A program made the position numbers and the translations under genes. The notes beneath the pieces were generated by a model, which worked only from the letters and a program-made list of their open reading frames with translations, ran no database searches and was not told the DNA's origin. 64,000 nucleotides of DNA from Eucommia ulmoides (taxonomy: Eukaryota > Streptophyta > Magnoliopsida > Garryales > Eucommiaceae), in contig CM028336.1 in assembly GCA_016647705.1 (NCBI GenBank), positions 13,958,880-14,022,879 of the forward strand. The letters are read 5' to 3'. This document shows, piece after piece, positions 20,974 to 33,151 of this stretch; position 1 is the stretch's first letter, and each line of letters opens with the position of its first letter.

Positions 20974-23900
20974 TTGAGGTGCTTCTTACTGGTTATTCTA
21001 AAAGCATCACTAAACAAGGACAAATGGTTCCTGGATTGTGGTTGTTCTCGACACATAACGGGAGATAAAGGAAAATTTACATATTTGACACCTAAAGATG
21101 GAGGTTATGTGACTTTTGCAGACAACACAAAGGGTAAAATTATCGGTATAGGTAATATCGGTAATAGTACTACTATGATTAAAGACGTGTTACTAGTTGA
21201 TGGACTTAAACACAATTTGCTTAGTATTAGTTAACTATGTGACATGTTTTGAGAATGTTTATACTTGCTATTTTGATGATTTTAATTCTCAAAATTTATC
21301 TTATTTGAATGCTTTATCTAGGAATAGTTGGTTATGGCATAGAAGACTTGGGCATGCTAGTATGGAGTTAATTTCTAACTTATCTAAGAAGAGTCCTGTA
21401 CGTGGCCTACCTGATTTGAAATATGTGAAGGATAAAATATGTGATGCATGTCAATTAGGCAAGCAAGTTAGATCATCATTTAAGAAAAAAATGCACACGT
21501 CCATGTCTAGATGTCTTGAATTATTGCATCTCGATTTATTTGGGCCTAACTCTGTTGCTAGTTTTGGTGGTAAGTTTTATGCATTTGTTATTGTTGATGA
21601 TTATTCTAGACTTACCTGGGTATACTTTCTTGCTAAGAAAAGTGAAGTTGCTTCCGTTCTTGCGAAATTTTGTAAACGTGTTCAAAATGAGAAATAATGT
21701 TCTATTATTAACATTCGTAGTGACATAGGAAGAGAATTTAAGAATGATGAAGTGATAAGTTACTGTGATGAGCATGGTTATGCTCACAACCTTTCTGCAC
21801 CAAGATCACCGCAACAAAATATTGCAGTAGAAAGAAAGAACAGAACGCTTCAAGAGATGACTAGAACAATGCTAAATGAAAATCGTTTACCAACCTACTT
21901 CTGGGCCGAAGCAGTAAGTACCGCTTGTCACGTGGTAAATCGGGTATCAATTCATAGAGGGTTTAACAAAATCCCATATGAAATCTGGAATGGAAAGACT
22001 CCTAATATCTCATATTTTAAAGTATTTGGATGCAAATGTTTTATTTTGAATGGCAAGGATAATCTTCGTAAATTTGATGCTAAATCCGATTATGGGATTT
22101 TCCTTAGATATGCTACTAACAGTAAGGCTTATAGAGTCTATAATAAAAGTAATTTAGTTGTAGAAGAAACTATACATGTCGTTTTTGAGGAAGTTGATCC
22201 ATATTTGTCGAGAAAGATTTTGGATGATGATGATGCAGGTATCTTAAATAACCAAAACCAAGGTAATGATGCAACAAAGGAGTCTCAACAAGAGGAGGAA
22301 CCTAAGGAGAAGGATTCGACTTTACCTAGAGCTATAAAGAAAGTACCAGGGCATTCAATTAAAGAAATCATCGGTAATTTCGAAAAAGATGTAAGTACTT
22401 GATCTTCTCTTAGGGATATAATTAATCTTTCTTTCTTATCTCAAATTGAGCCTAAAAACATAAATGAGGCGCTAATTGATGAATCTTGGATTTCCATAAT
22501 GCAAGATGAATTAGTTCAATTTGAGCGGAACAAAGTATGATGTCTTGTTCCGAGACCGAATTTTCATCCAGTTATTGGTACTAAATGGGTATTTAGAAAT
22601 AAAAAGGATGAATCTAGTATGGTAATTAGAAATAAAGCAAGATTAGTGGCACAGGGCTATAATCAAGAGGAAGGAATTGATTATGATGAAACTTATGCTC
22701 CTGTTACTAGACTAGAAGCAATTAGAATGCTACTCGCCTTTGCATGTTTACGTAATTTTAAGTTATATCAAATGGATGTAAATAGTGCATTTCTAAATGG
22801 CTTTCTAGCTGAAGAAGTTTATGTGGAACAACCCCCGGGATTCGAAAGTGGTAAATTTCCCGATCATGTATTTAAACTTTGCAAGGCTTTGTACGGGCTT
22901 AAATAAGATCCAAGAGCTTGGTATGAGAGACTTAGCCGATATTTGATCAAAAATAATTTTTAAATGGATATTTGTAATATAACACTATTCGTAAAGTAAA
23001 CTGATTCTGATATCCTATTAGTTCAAGTATATGTTGATGATATCATTTTTGGATCTACTAATGAGGATATTTGCCAAGAGTTTGCTAAGGCAATGCATGT
23101 TGAATTTGAAATGAGTATGATGGAAGAGCTGAATTTCTTTATTGGATTGTAAATTAAGCAAACCAAAGAAGGGATATTTATAAACCAAGATAAATACACC
23201 AAGGAGCTGTTAAAGAAATATGGCTTGGAAGAAGCTAAAGAGTACAAAACACCCATGGCAACAGCTACAAAAATTAAAAAAGATGATATGGGCAAAAGCG
23301 TTAATGAAAAGATGTATCGAGGTATGATTGGTAGCTTGTTATACTTAACAGCTAGTAGACCTGACATTATGTATAGTATTTGTCTTTGTGTTAGATTTCA
23401 GTCTTGTCCTAAAGAATCGCACTTAACTGCGATTAAGCGATTTTTTCGTTATTTAAAGGGGACGACTGACCTAGGATTATGGTATCCTAGGGGGAGTGAT
23501 TTTAAATTGGTAAGTTACTCCGACGCTGACTTTGCCGGTTGCAAAGTTGAGCGAAAAAGCACAAGTGGATCCTGTCATATGTTAGGACATGCTTTGGTTT
23601 CTTGGTCAAGCAAGAAACAGAATTCGATAACTTTATCCACTACTGAGGCTGAATACATGGTAGCTGGTAACTGTTATGCTCAAATTTTATATATTAAGCA
23701 ACAGTTAAATGATTTTGGAGTTTGTATGGAGGAGGTCCCAATCTTTTGTGATAATAAAAATGCTATATGTCTAAGTAAGAATCCTACACAACACTCACGA
23801 ACTAAGCACATAGAGATTATACATCATTTTATTTGTGATCACATTCAGAAAAGGGATATTATTATTGAGTATATTGATACCTCCGACCAGCTTGCTGATG

Positions 23901-23989
23901 TCTTTACCAAACCACTAGCAGAAGACCAGTTTGTGAAAATCATTCGTGGTTTGGGTATGGCTAGGTATAATGATGTTTGCCTAGAGTGA
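20974..23989 (+). pseudogene. Copia pol of element A: protease, integrase, RT, RNase H
   Basis: Protease: KWFLDCGCSRHITGD (DCG in place of DSG) to HNLLSIS, 21021-21234. A short deletion shifts the frame, and the rest, to 23989, stays in one frame with in-frame stops. Integrase: zinc-binding HRRLGHAS and [82 protein letters not shown], and the catalytic YVDDIIFGST near 23029. RNase H: DADFAGCKVERKST, STTEAEYMVAG, CDNKNAICLSKNP, RTKHIEI, ADVFTKPL. Stops at 21695, 22400, 22538, 22904 and others mostly equal a Gln, Arg or Trp codon with one C-to-T or G-to-A change. The product would copy and integrate the element; it cannot be made intact. Confidence 0.92.
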
Positions 23990-24284
23990 CTTCCATGTTT
24001 GCTGTTTTCTCCTTCCCTACCTAAATTGTTTTTGAAGATGACAAAGGGGGAGAAATAAGTGATGTTTTATTTAGGGGGATAATTCTAAAACTGTGTTTTA
24101 ATCAAAAGGGAGAAATTTAAAAATTGTGTTTTATTGAGTATCTTTTAAATTGTAAATTATTGAAATCTTCAGTATGATGTTTAAATGAGTTAAAGAACCC
24201 GTCCTTGGTTTCAAGGAGAGTGTGGTTATATTTTATTTTAAAGAAAATATCAAAGTTAATTGTCATCATAAAAAATGGGTAGAT
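23990..24284 (+). other. 3' spacer and polypurine tract of element A
   Basis: G-rich tracts: ACAAAGGGGGAGAAATAAG (near 24040), TTTAGGGGGATAA and AAAAGGGAGAAAT. Just before the 3' LTR lies AAAAAATGGGTAGAT (24270-24284), the likely primer for plus-strand DNA. No coding sequence and no envelope-like gene. Confidence 0.7.
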
Positions 24285-26405
24285 TGTTGATCCCAAAATT
24301 TTGATGAACAATTAAGTATTGATGTTTTGGTGGAACTAATGTTTGATCAAGTGTTTCAGTGATTTGAAGTTTCAGTAATGAAGATGTCAAAGTGAATGGA
24401 TGCTAAATGAAGATATCAAGATGATGATGAAGTATTAAGTGTTTGAAAACATTAGGGAAAACAACCCAGGTAAATATAGACTCTTAATATCCCATTTAGG
24501 AACACACACATGACACAAAATGAATTTTATCTTTTATATGTGTTTTTGGTTGAGTATATTTATTTGCTCTTATGTGAATTAAAGAGAAATATTTTTTTGA
24601 CTAAAATAGAATATAAGAGTATTAGTGGAGTTCATTTAAATATAAAAATGGATAGAGGGGTAAAATTGTAAAAGAAAGTAAGTTAAAAATGAGATCAGAG
24701 AAGAGATCCGGGAAGGATCAGTCGACTGAGGAGTCGACCGAAGAAAGACGATGAACTCTGAATCTGCGAGTCGATAGAGCGGTCGACTGGTAGAAGCTTA
24801 GCAAACTCTCTGAATCTACGAGTTGACAGAACGGTCGACCGGTGGAAGCTTGGCAAACTTTCTGAATATACGAGTTGACCGAGGAGTCGACCGATCAAGT
24901 GCATGAGCTACTTCCAGTATCCTTCAGTCGACTGGGCAGTCGACTGAATGCGCAGTTTCAGGATATTGGTTGATCTGATTTTAAATCCAAAAGTAGTCGT
25001 TTTCGGTTAAAATTTGAGAGAAATTTCGGGGATATTCTTAACATTTGAGATATGGTTCATATACTAATTAAATCCTTTCAATATGGTTCATTAATTATTG
25101 AAATTTCTCAATTTGGTACTTAAAATGGATTCTATACTTATTTGTTTTGATTGAGAAATATTTTGGGGATTTAATTGTCAGTTTTAAAAGTTGTTATTAA
25201 GTGAAATTAAACTTAAATGAAATCCTCATGTTATGAAGGGTCTATAAGAGTATTTTGTTGTCATGACACTTGTAAATTAGCCATTAGGAGGCTGATTACA
25301 TGTGCCCTTATATAGACCTGCGAATTTTCTAAGAGAAAATATAATTCTAATCATTCTAGGAGATAAAATCAGTCTATATCTTTTTGAGGAAGCGTTTATA
25401 AGAGTTATCATGCTACAATACTGTGAGCTGTTATAAGAGATTGATTCTGATAATCAACTGCGATCAATTTGTACTGATATTGGAATTGAAGCTACATTGT
25501 TATCATTAATTCTGTGGGTTCCGGGTGAGATATTTCCATATTGATTATTACTTGTGTATTATTTTATTTTGGAAATTGATCTTAGAAATTGTTTTTGATT
25601 TTCAAAGAAAATATTTTTTCAAATAATTTCTTAAATCTGATGGCGTGCTCCAATTTGCTACCCATATTATTGTTACAATCAGATTTATGCATCTCACATA
25701 ATTCTATTACTAGTTGGGATATTAATTGAGTTTATATATATTTGGGATGGTAGAAGCTCCGAGTGAGATTTACTTATCAATTTTTGTATTGGTGAGTTGT
25801 GATGGGTTAAATATCATTGGGGGTATTTAATCAAGGGTAGCTGTGTTTTAGTCTCTTCCTGTAAAGAGATTGAAGTAGTGATTCTTCCTGAATAAGAATT
25901 GCATTTTTGTTAGCGATTTTGTAACTGTTCAATCCTTACCGGGTAAAAGGATATTTGGAGTGTTTTGGTGAGGTTTTGATTCTTGAGCCTAAGTGTTAAA
26001 AAGAATTAGGTTATTCTTTAATTTGTATAAAGTAGAGGTTATTCCTTAGCCTTTGAAAAGGAAATTATAAAGATTGATACTGAGCCTGTAAAAGAATCAG
26101 TATGCGGGTTTGGTTCTTACCTTTAAAGGAATCTTGGTTTTAGTGGGTGCGACCTCCGTGGAGCTCAAGGGACTGGATTGGGTAAGAGTAGTTTGGTGAA
26201 CTAGTATAAATCTTGTGTGTGCTGCTTTCTTAATTTGTCTATTTTTGTTGTTTTGTGTGCACCTAGTTGATTGATTAATTCCGCTGTGTTATAAAGATAA
26301 TAATTAATTTACGCATAAATTAATTATTTGATTTATCAAGTTTTATTCTGATTATTTTTTAATTACCCAATTTACCCCTCTCTTGGGTATTCTACTGGGC
26401 CAACA
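24285..26405 (+). repeat. 3' LTR of element A
   Basis: 2,121 bp, TGTTGATCCC to GGGCCAACA. TATATAG at 25309-25315, GTCGAC-type cluster at 24719-24945, stem-loop array at 25851-26135. The AAAAC duplication follows at 26406-26410. Confidence 0.95.
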
Positions 26406-26410
26406 AAAAC

Positions 26411-27740
26411 TATCAATATAAATATAATGCACGCTTTAAACATGGATAGTGCATATTTATCTCATAAAATTTCAACTCCCTTCCAGTATAATAATCATTT
26501 AAAAAATAGGAGACATTACATTTATGCTAGGCACTTAATGCCTATAAGGATATCCACGTGGAATAGTATCAACAAATTGATATGTCATATATATTCAGAT
26601 GATTATACAGATGGTATATATTAACACGATTTCATAAACTATACCAACAATGCAAGTTTAATATCATATGACATGCCGACAAATAGGACATGCTTAACAC
26701 TGATTTTTTCAAACATCTCTTAGTTATAAAAATTTAATCAATAACCAGTATTAACTAACAATAGAATTTCATATAGGCATATAATCAAAACATCATATTA
26801 ATAATGATGAGAATCAATTTTGATTTTTCAATGATAATTTCACATCAAATAAATTTCATACATAATCATGCATGAAAGATATTATTTTACTACTAAGTTG
26901 AATGAAGATTCAACTTTACTCAAATATCTCCTTGAATCAATATCATTCTTATCATTGACTTAAACTTTGAGTTTTGGTATTAATATATGTTTCTTCTTGG
27001 ATTATCTTATAACCTGAAACTCTTTGAAACATACTTGGAAGAAAAAAAATTAGTAGAAATCAAGTGAACATATATTTATCAATTATCCTCAAAATCATGT
27101 ATTTTCAATTAACTAATTCCAAGCAATATACATCATTTAGAATCACTTAAAAGAACTTTGGTCCTATATATCAATACGTGATACAGTTCTATGTATGGGT
27201 TGATAATAGGATATCATGTTTAAATAGATGATTCAATATACTGTCAATAGATAATAGGATACTGTCAATAGGATATCCTCAAAATACATTTTCAAATAGA
27301 TGATTCAATATACTGTCAATATATGTATCAAGATAATAAAATAGATCAAACTAAGCATAATTGAGATCACCATATATGAGATATGTGATGCTAGCAAATA
27401 TATTGATTAAATCAAGTTCTTATAAAACCACCACAAATAAGAGCGCATTGCACAAACAGATTTCGCTAAAATGAACATGTAGTCAAAACATTATATAATA
27501 GTAGTGAGAATACAATAATTGATTCAGCTTAAGTCGTCTTAAATAACATGTTTCTTATAATCATATTATTGATTTAAAAAATATCAATGAATGCACGATA
27601 TGAATAATATAAGTAAATTTTAAACAAACATGTTACAACACTTTAAATAAATCTAATTCTTAGAATCACCACACAATGTTTCTAAGACAATAAATGAATA
27701 CATAGTTTAGCATATGTCTTAGAAACCATTACCGACGTAT
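26411..27740 (-). mobile_element. 3' non-coding interior of element B, right of the nested insertion
   Basis: AT-rich, no credible coding frame on either strand. The part from about 27066 to 27740 is matched by 31234-31685 in element C (for example TTATCCTCAAAATCATG against TTATCCTTAAAATCATG, and GGTCCTATATATCAATA against GATCCTATATATCAATA). No pol domain is present, although pol would be expected here in a full SIRE element. Confidence 0.65.
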
Positions 27741-29039
27741 CTAATCGGTAGGCCAAACACCTACTTCTTTAATGAATTTAAATTGACAAAGATTAGGTGT
27801 GCCTCTAACGCCATTGGGGATGACTTTGTTTGTTACCTCATTGTAATTGCCAATCCCATTCCTGTTATCCTTTGCAACAACTAATTGAGTAGGCTTGTTA
27901 TTCCTGGAGGTAACCAATTGATTCATCTCAACAATATCTTTGTCCATCTTAGGCACTACTGGTTGATTTATTTTGTTGTGATCTACAATAATTCTGTAAA
28001 CCAATTTCAACTGATTTTGAGGTTGCATTCTCTCCCAATAATAATCATTTCATTGAATTCATGGCTTTCTGATATCATATATTTTACGCCTTTGTATATT
28101 GTTTCCATTCATTCTCATTGGCCCAATAAATCATCGATTCATACATGCATGAAAATTTTCTTTTCTAGCTATCCCGTTATTTCTAGATCCAATAGGATAA
28201 TTATGCAATTGATAACACCATTTTTTAAGATGGCCAAACTTCCCACAATAATAGCATCTAAAATTATTCAAATGATTCTTACGATAGTCAACTTTTCGTG
28301 TAGGGGCATAATATTGATGTTGATGCTAAGGAACTGTCTTGGGATCTATTGGTTTTCCAAAAACTATAGTTTTCTCAAAATTCTTGAATTTATCAACAGT
28401 CTCATTAAGCTCTTTTTGAGTCTGCTCAAGTGAGCGTTTCATAGAACTCACATTCACGTGAAGGCCAAAAATTTTCTTGTTGATAAATTCAAGATCATTT
28501 TTCAAAATTCGATATTGCTTTTCCATCGAATGTATTCTCAAACAAGCTCTATGAAGTTCACACCTTGAATTTCCAACACAACGTTTAATTGATCAAGATT
28601 TTTAAAATTCGAAACACATTGTTGAAGATTTGAAATATCATTTTTTAGAAAAACATTTTCTTTTTCAAGGAATTCAACTTTTTGAAGAAGGTTGTTTATC
28701 TCGGATAGAGCATTTAAAAAATTCAACAGTTTCAAAATATTTGTCCAAAATTTTCTTTTTAAGAGATTTTGAAGTACTAAACTTCTTATTTTCAAGAATT
28801 GTGATTTTCTGTGAAAGTTTTAAATTTTCTTTACCAAGAACATATGTAAGAGCAATCAATTTCTTAATGGCCTTATTAGCAGCCTTATTATCATTATTTC
28901 TATCATTCTCAGTAACAGAACATTGATTATCAGAACAAGTAGGAGATTTAGTCAAAACATTAGGACACGCACAAGATTCACATACAACATTATCCTCAGT
29001 GCACTCCATGTATTCATGCTTACCTAGTATGTTAAGCAT
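27741..29039 (-). pseudogene. Shortened SIRE-like gag of non-autonomous element B
   Basis: Minus strand, ATG at 29037-29039, about 20 bases past the primer site. It begins MLNILGKHEYMECTED, then a Cys-rich segment (VVCESCACPNVL), then a long Lys/Glu/Asn-rich coiled-coil (LALTYVLGKENLKLSQK-type, KVEFLEKENVFLKNDI, MEKQYRILKNDLEFINKK, RSLEQTQKELNETVDKF). A CCHC zinc knuckle RCYYCGKFGHLKKWC lies near 28230. The tail ends GVRGTPNLCQFKFIKEVG.. with a stop at 27741-27743. The N-terminal copia gag domain seen in A, D and F is absent, and nothing of protease, integrase or RT follows. Element C has the same layout and the same stop position. Frame changes near 28700, 28540 and 28310 break it. It may have bound element RNA and been packaged by relatives; that is inference. 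Confidence 0.7.
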
Positions 29040-29057
29040 AATCGAGCTAAAACCAAC

Positions 29058-29069
29058 TCTAATACTAAT
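29058..29069 (-). other. Primer binding site, tRNA-iMet type (element B)
   Basis: The minus strand reads TTAGTATTAGAG, against TGGTATCAGAG in the consensus, directly after the LTR end GGCTAACA. Confidence 0.65.
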
Positions 29070-31233
29070 TGTTAGCCTAAAGCTCTACCTAAGGGAGGTG
29101 CAATTGAGTAGTTAAAAAACACTTAAACAATAAATTCAAATTCAAACAAATCGATTTCCCTAATTGATTATTATCTTGTTATGCAACGAAAATATGTTTA
29201 GCTAAGTGCACACCCAAAAAATAATAAAATAATCAATGCAACACATAAGAATTTATCCTGGTTCGGCAAGCTAGTCCTACCTACGTCCAATTCTCCAAGC
29301 TCTACGGAGATGTACAATCCACTAAACCCTGATTCTTTTCCCCAGATAAGAACCAAATCCTTACAATCTCGATTCTTTTCACAGGCTCAGAATCAACATT
29401 TATAATGATTCTTTTGACAGGTTATGAATTAACCTACCACTCTCTCACGCTTTTACACTTATCCTTTTCGCAGGCTTAAGAAGAACCTTTACAATCACTC
29501 AATTCAATTATAGGAAGAATAAAAACCTAATCTTTTTCAAAGGTTAAAGACTGACCTGATCTCTTTCACTGGTTAAAGATCAAACCCTAATAATTTTTCA
29601 GGCTAAAGACTAAACCTCAATTTTTTTCACAGGCTCAAGATTAAAACCTAACTACCCTGATTAAATACCAACCCAAATGTATCTAATTCTTTCAAAACTC
29701 GCAATAGAAAAGATTAACAAGTTTCTTCCCATAAGAAGCTTCTACCACCTCAATACGATTATACTCAATTAATGTCCCAAAATTACTAAGTGGTAGATAC
29801 AATATGAGGCATAAATCTGATTTAAATAATTAAACACACAAATATCACATAATCAGATTTCTAAAATAAAAACCGTTTTAAAAAGATTTTCACAAAATTA
29901 GGTTTAAAAATCGATTTTTCTCAAACAACTTATCCAAGCAATTAATTAAAATAATATAAGAAAGTAAAACCAATAGCTTGGAAATATCTCACCAAGATTT
30001 GTCAAAAATGATTAAGATAGCACAATAAAAAACACAAACTGGTGACCCAAAAACACTTAGCGCTTCAATTAAAAACTCTTAATAATATCACATATGAATT
30101 TCAGTGAAATAATTTCTCTTAAAACAGAAAAATCCGAATGTTCTTGATTGTTAATTTCTTAATTCCACATGTCTATATTAATAGATAAAGAACAAGATAT
30201 CCAACGGGTAGTTTTCAAATGTATGACTCTAAATGACATCCCAAGACCCCATATATCATATATTTAAAATAAGTATGTTTCTTTAAAAAATATTCTTAGA
30301 AAAGATTAATTTGGTCCTTAATACTTTTTCAAATTAGAATCCATAAAAATAAGAAGTATTTTGTAAATTTAATTAAGAGAATAAATAAATTAATGAACCA
30401 AATGATTAGGAATCAATTAATATATGATATATTTTGAAAAGACACTAAAGTCGCTTAAAACACTCTCTTTAAATCATCAAAACTGAGGTGTATTGACTAA
30501 AATAATAAAACAATTGAAAAATTGACCACAGTCGTTGGTTGACCGGCCAAACCCGCTGGTTGGCCGACCTCTCACAATGGTCACAATTTTGATCATTGTG
30601 TTGGTCTAGTCGGTTGACTAATTGCACCATTTGGTCCTCCTGATTTTCATTTTTTTTTTCATTTTCAACCACTGGATTTATTAATCGACCAACCTAACTT
30701 GTTGGTTGATGAAATTGGCCAGTAGATCACTCATTTCACTTCCTAAACATACTGTTTTGGTTAGTCGATCGACCCATTTTGCAAGTTGACCGAATTGACC
30801 CGAAAACCACCATTTTAAGTGTTAAAACCATTTTGTCAATTAGGTCCTTAACCAAAAATATTTTGATGATTAACCACAACATAAAAAACCATTTTATGAC
30901 CTTAAACTTATCGCTTATTGCTATAACGCAAATATATTCATTTATTTTAAAGTGTCATGCATGATCCTGATTCGGGTTGCACTTGGAGTATAAAGATAAT
31001 GAGTTATTTTTACCTAATTGCCTTCAACGTCTTCAATGTTCTGAAAATATTCATTGTCTTTATCATGCACCCGTCATGAATTTCATTCATGAATTCTTCA
31101 ATGATTAATTTTTTTCGGCACATTCTTTTTCTCATTTCAACCTATGGAACTTTTAATCTGAAACCGCTCAATAAAACCTTTAGTTCCATAAAACATCAAT
31201 ATTTAATTGTCTATCAAAAGATTAGGTTCAACA
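29070..31233 (-). repeat. 5' LTR of element B (minus strand)
   Basis: 2,164 bp; minus strand TGTTGAACC to GGCTAACA. In element sense it shows a GTTGAC/GTCGAC-type cluster (30535-30795, about 440-700 bases from the LTR start), a CCGTTG box near 30205, a TATA-like stretch near 30175, and the stem-loop array (29325-29655). Sequence homologous to the interior of B starts again directly at its right edge (element C). Confidence 0.85.
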
Positions 31234-31685
31234 ATATATATCAGTTATCCTTAAAATCATGCATGATCACTAACCAATTCTAACCAATTTTGATCCTATA
31301 TATCAATATATGACACAAATTCTATGTTAGGTTTGACAATAGAATATCATGATTATATATCGAATCAGCTTAATTCAACACATTTGTTTAAAAGATATAT
31401 TACATGAATAAGCTTATTATACAAATAGTATTTCTAATATGCATATGCAATACTAAACAAGTCATGAATCCCTATTAGTGAGAACAAAACAATTTGATCA
31501 ATTTAAATCTCATAACATATTTTATATAATCAAATACATGAAGAATACTAGATATAAGTAGATTAAATAAAAAAAATTTAATCCACTTTATATAAATGTG
31601 ATTATCAGAACTACTATGCAATATTTTTAAGATATTAAATAAATGCATCATTTAGTATAAGTCTTAGAAATCATTTACGACTTAC
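31234..31685 (-). mobile_element. Truncated 3' non-coding interior of element C
   Basis: Matches the interior of B from about 27066 to 27740. The rest of the interior, including the polypurine tract that should touch a 3' LTR, is missing: LTR sequence of B ends at 31233 and this begins at once. Confidence 0.65.
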
Positions 31686-33103
31686 CTAATCAATAGGTCG
31701 GACACCTATCTCTTTAACAAATTTAATGAATTTAAATTGAGAAAGGTTAGGTGTACCTCTAACGCCCGTAGGGACAACTTTGTTTGTTACCTCATTGTAA
31801 TTATCAACACCATTCTTGTTATCCTTCAAAATAGTTGTTTGAGTTGTCTTATCATTCCTAGAGATAACCTGTTGATTTATCTCAGCAAAATCTTTGTTTG
31901 TCTTGAACACTTCTAGTTTATTGGTCTCGTTAAGATCAATAACTCTCTCTTTGTCTTTATTTGACACATCTGGTTGATTAGTCTTGTTATGATCCACTAC
32001 AACTCTATAAATACGTTTCTACTAATTTTGAGATTGCATTCTATTCATGTAATAAACATCATTTTATTTGACAAACAACACCCATGGCTTTCTGACATCA
32101 TCCATTTTGCGCATTTGTATATTGTTTCCATTCATTATCCTTGGACCAATAAATCCGTTATTCATACCTGCAGGAATATTATTTTTAGATATTCATTTAT
32201 TTCTAGATCCAATTGGGTAACCATGCAATTAATAACACCATTTTTCAAGATGGCCAAATTTCACACAATAATAACATCTAAAATTATTCGCACACTTCTT
32301 ATTATAATCAACTTTTCGTGTAGGAGCAAGATATTGATATTGATATTGATATTGAGGATCTATTTTAGGGTCAACTGATTTTTAGTTCTCTCAATACTCT
32401 TGAAATTATCCACTGCCTCGTTAAGCTCTTTTTGTGTCTTTTCGAGTGACCGTTCCAATAAACTGACATTCACCTAAATACCAAAATTCTTCTTATGCAT
32501 AAATTCAAGATTATTCTTAAGAATTCGACAATCATTCTCAATAGAATATGTTTTTAAACAAGCTCTATTAAGTTCACATCTTTCATTCTCTAATTTAATA
32601 TTTAAAATTTCGTTTAAATTTTTATTATTTTTACTTTTAAAATCTCTGTGCTAAAATTTTGAAACATTAATTTTCAAAAATGCATTATCTTCTTTCAGAG
32701 ATTTTTTTCAAGCAGCTTACTAATTTCAGATAGAGCATTTAAAAATTCAGTAGTTTCAAATATTTGTTTAAATTCTTCTTTTTAAGAGATTTAGTGGTAC
32801 TGAACTTTTTATTTTCAAGCATAGCAACTTTATGCCTAAGTTTCAAATTTTCTTTACCAAAAACATATGTAAAAGCAATTAATGTTTTAATAGGCTTATC
32901 AGCAGCCTCATTATCACTATCCTTATCATTCTCAGTGACAAATTCTTTATTATTAGAATAAGCAGAAGATTATATCAAAACATTAGGACAATCAGGAGGT
33001 TCACATACAATATTAGTACAAACAGGTGGCTCACATAAAACATCAAGGCAAATAGAAGATTTACATACAACATTATCCTTAGTGCAATCCATGTGATCGT
33101 GTT
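31686..33103 (-). pseudogene. Shortened SIRE-like gag of element C
   Basis: Minus-strand homologue of the B gag. It starts near 33103 with MDCTKDNVVC; its Cys-rich segment is longer than in B, with repeated CEPP motifs (VLCEPPVC, IVCEPPDC) over 32985-33080. The coiled-coil region (32380-32950) is in several frames. The zinc knuckle has decayed to RCYYCVKFGHLEKWC near 32280. The tail 31997-31686 (KTNQPDVSNKDKERV, YNEVTNKVVPTGVRGTPNL, KEIGVRPID) is in one frame and stops where the B protein stops. There is no N-terminal copia gag domain and no pol. The same unusual layout in two diverged copies argues against chance deletion in each. Confidence 0.65.
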
Positions 33104-33138
33104 TAGTTAGGATGTTAAGCCAATCGAGCTAAAACCAA

Positions 33139-33151
33139 CTCTGATGTCAAT
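33139..33151 (-). other. Primer binding site, tRNA-iMet type (element C)
   Basis: The minus strand reads TTGACATCAGAGT next to the LTR end GGGCAAACA; the consensus is TTGGTATCAGAGC. Confidence 0.65.

Larger units (their letters stand above)
17240..26405 (+). mobile_element. Complete SIRE/Maximus-type copia element A (9,166 bp)
   Basis: Two LTRs (17240-19367 and 24285-26405), a primer site, gag, protease-integrase-RT-RNase H, and a 5-bp target duplication AAAAC on both sides. It sits inside the interior of minus-strand element B. The LTRs differ at roughly one base in 15-20 over the first 480 bases by eye, so the insertion is not recent. The copia gene order, the long coiled gag with two zinc-knuckle regions, the motif NNLKILLGS, and the G-rich tract after pol place it in the SIRE/Maximus lineage. 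No envelope-like frame exists: only 295 bases separate pol from the 3' LTR. Stops in gag and pol make it non-functional. Confidence 0.95.

Noticed and set aside
23990-24284. An envelope-like gene after pol, as in some SIRE elements
   Set aside because: Only 295 bases lie between pol and the 3' LTR, and no frame of useful length exists.
27885-28433. Plus-strand frame of 182 residues
   Set aside because: Antisense to the gag of element B, which has a coiled-coil, a zinc knuckle and a homologue in C on the minus strand.
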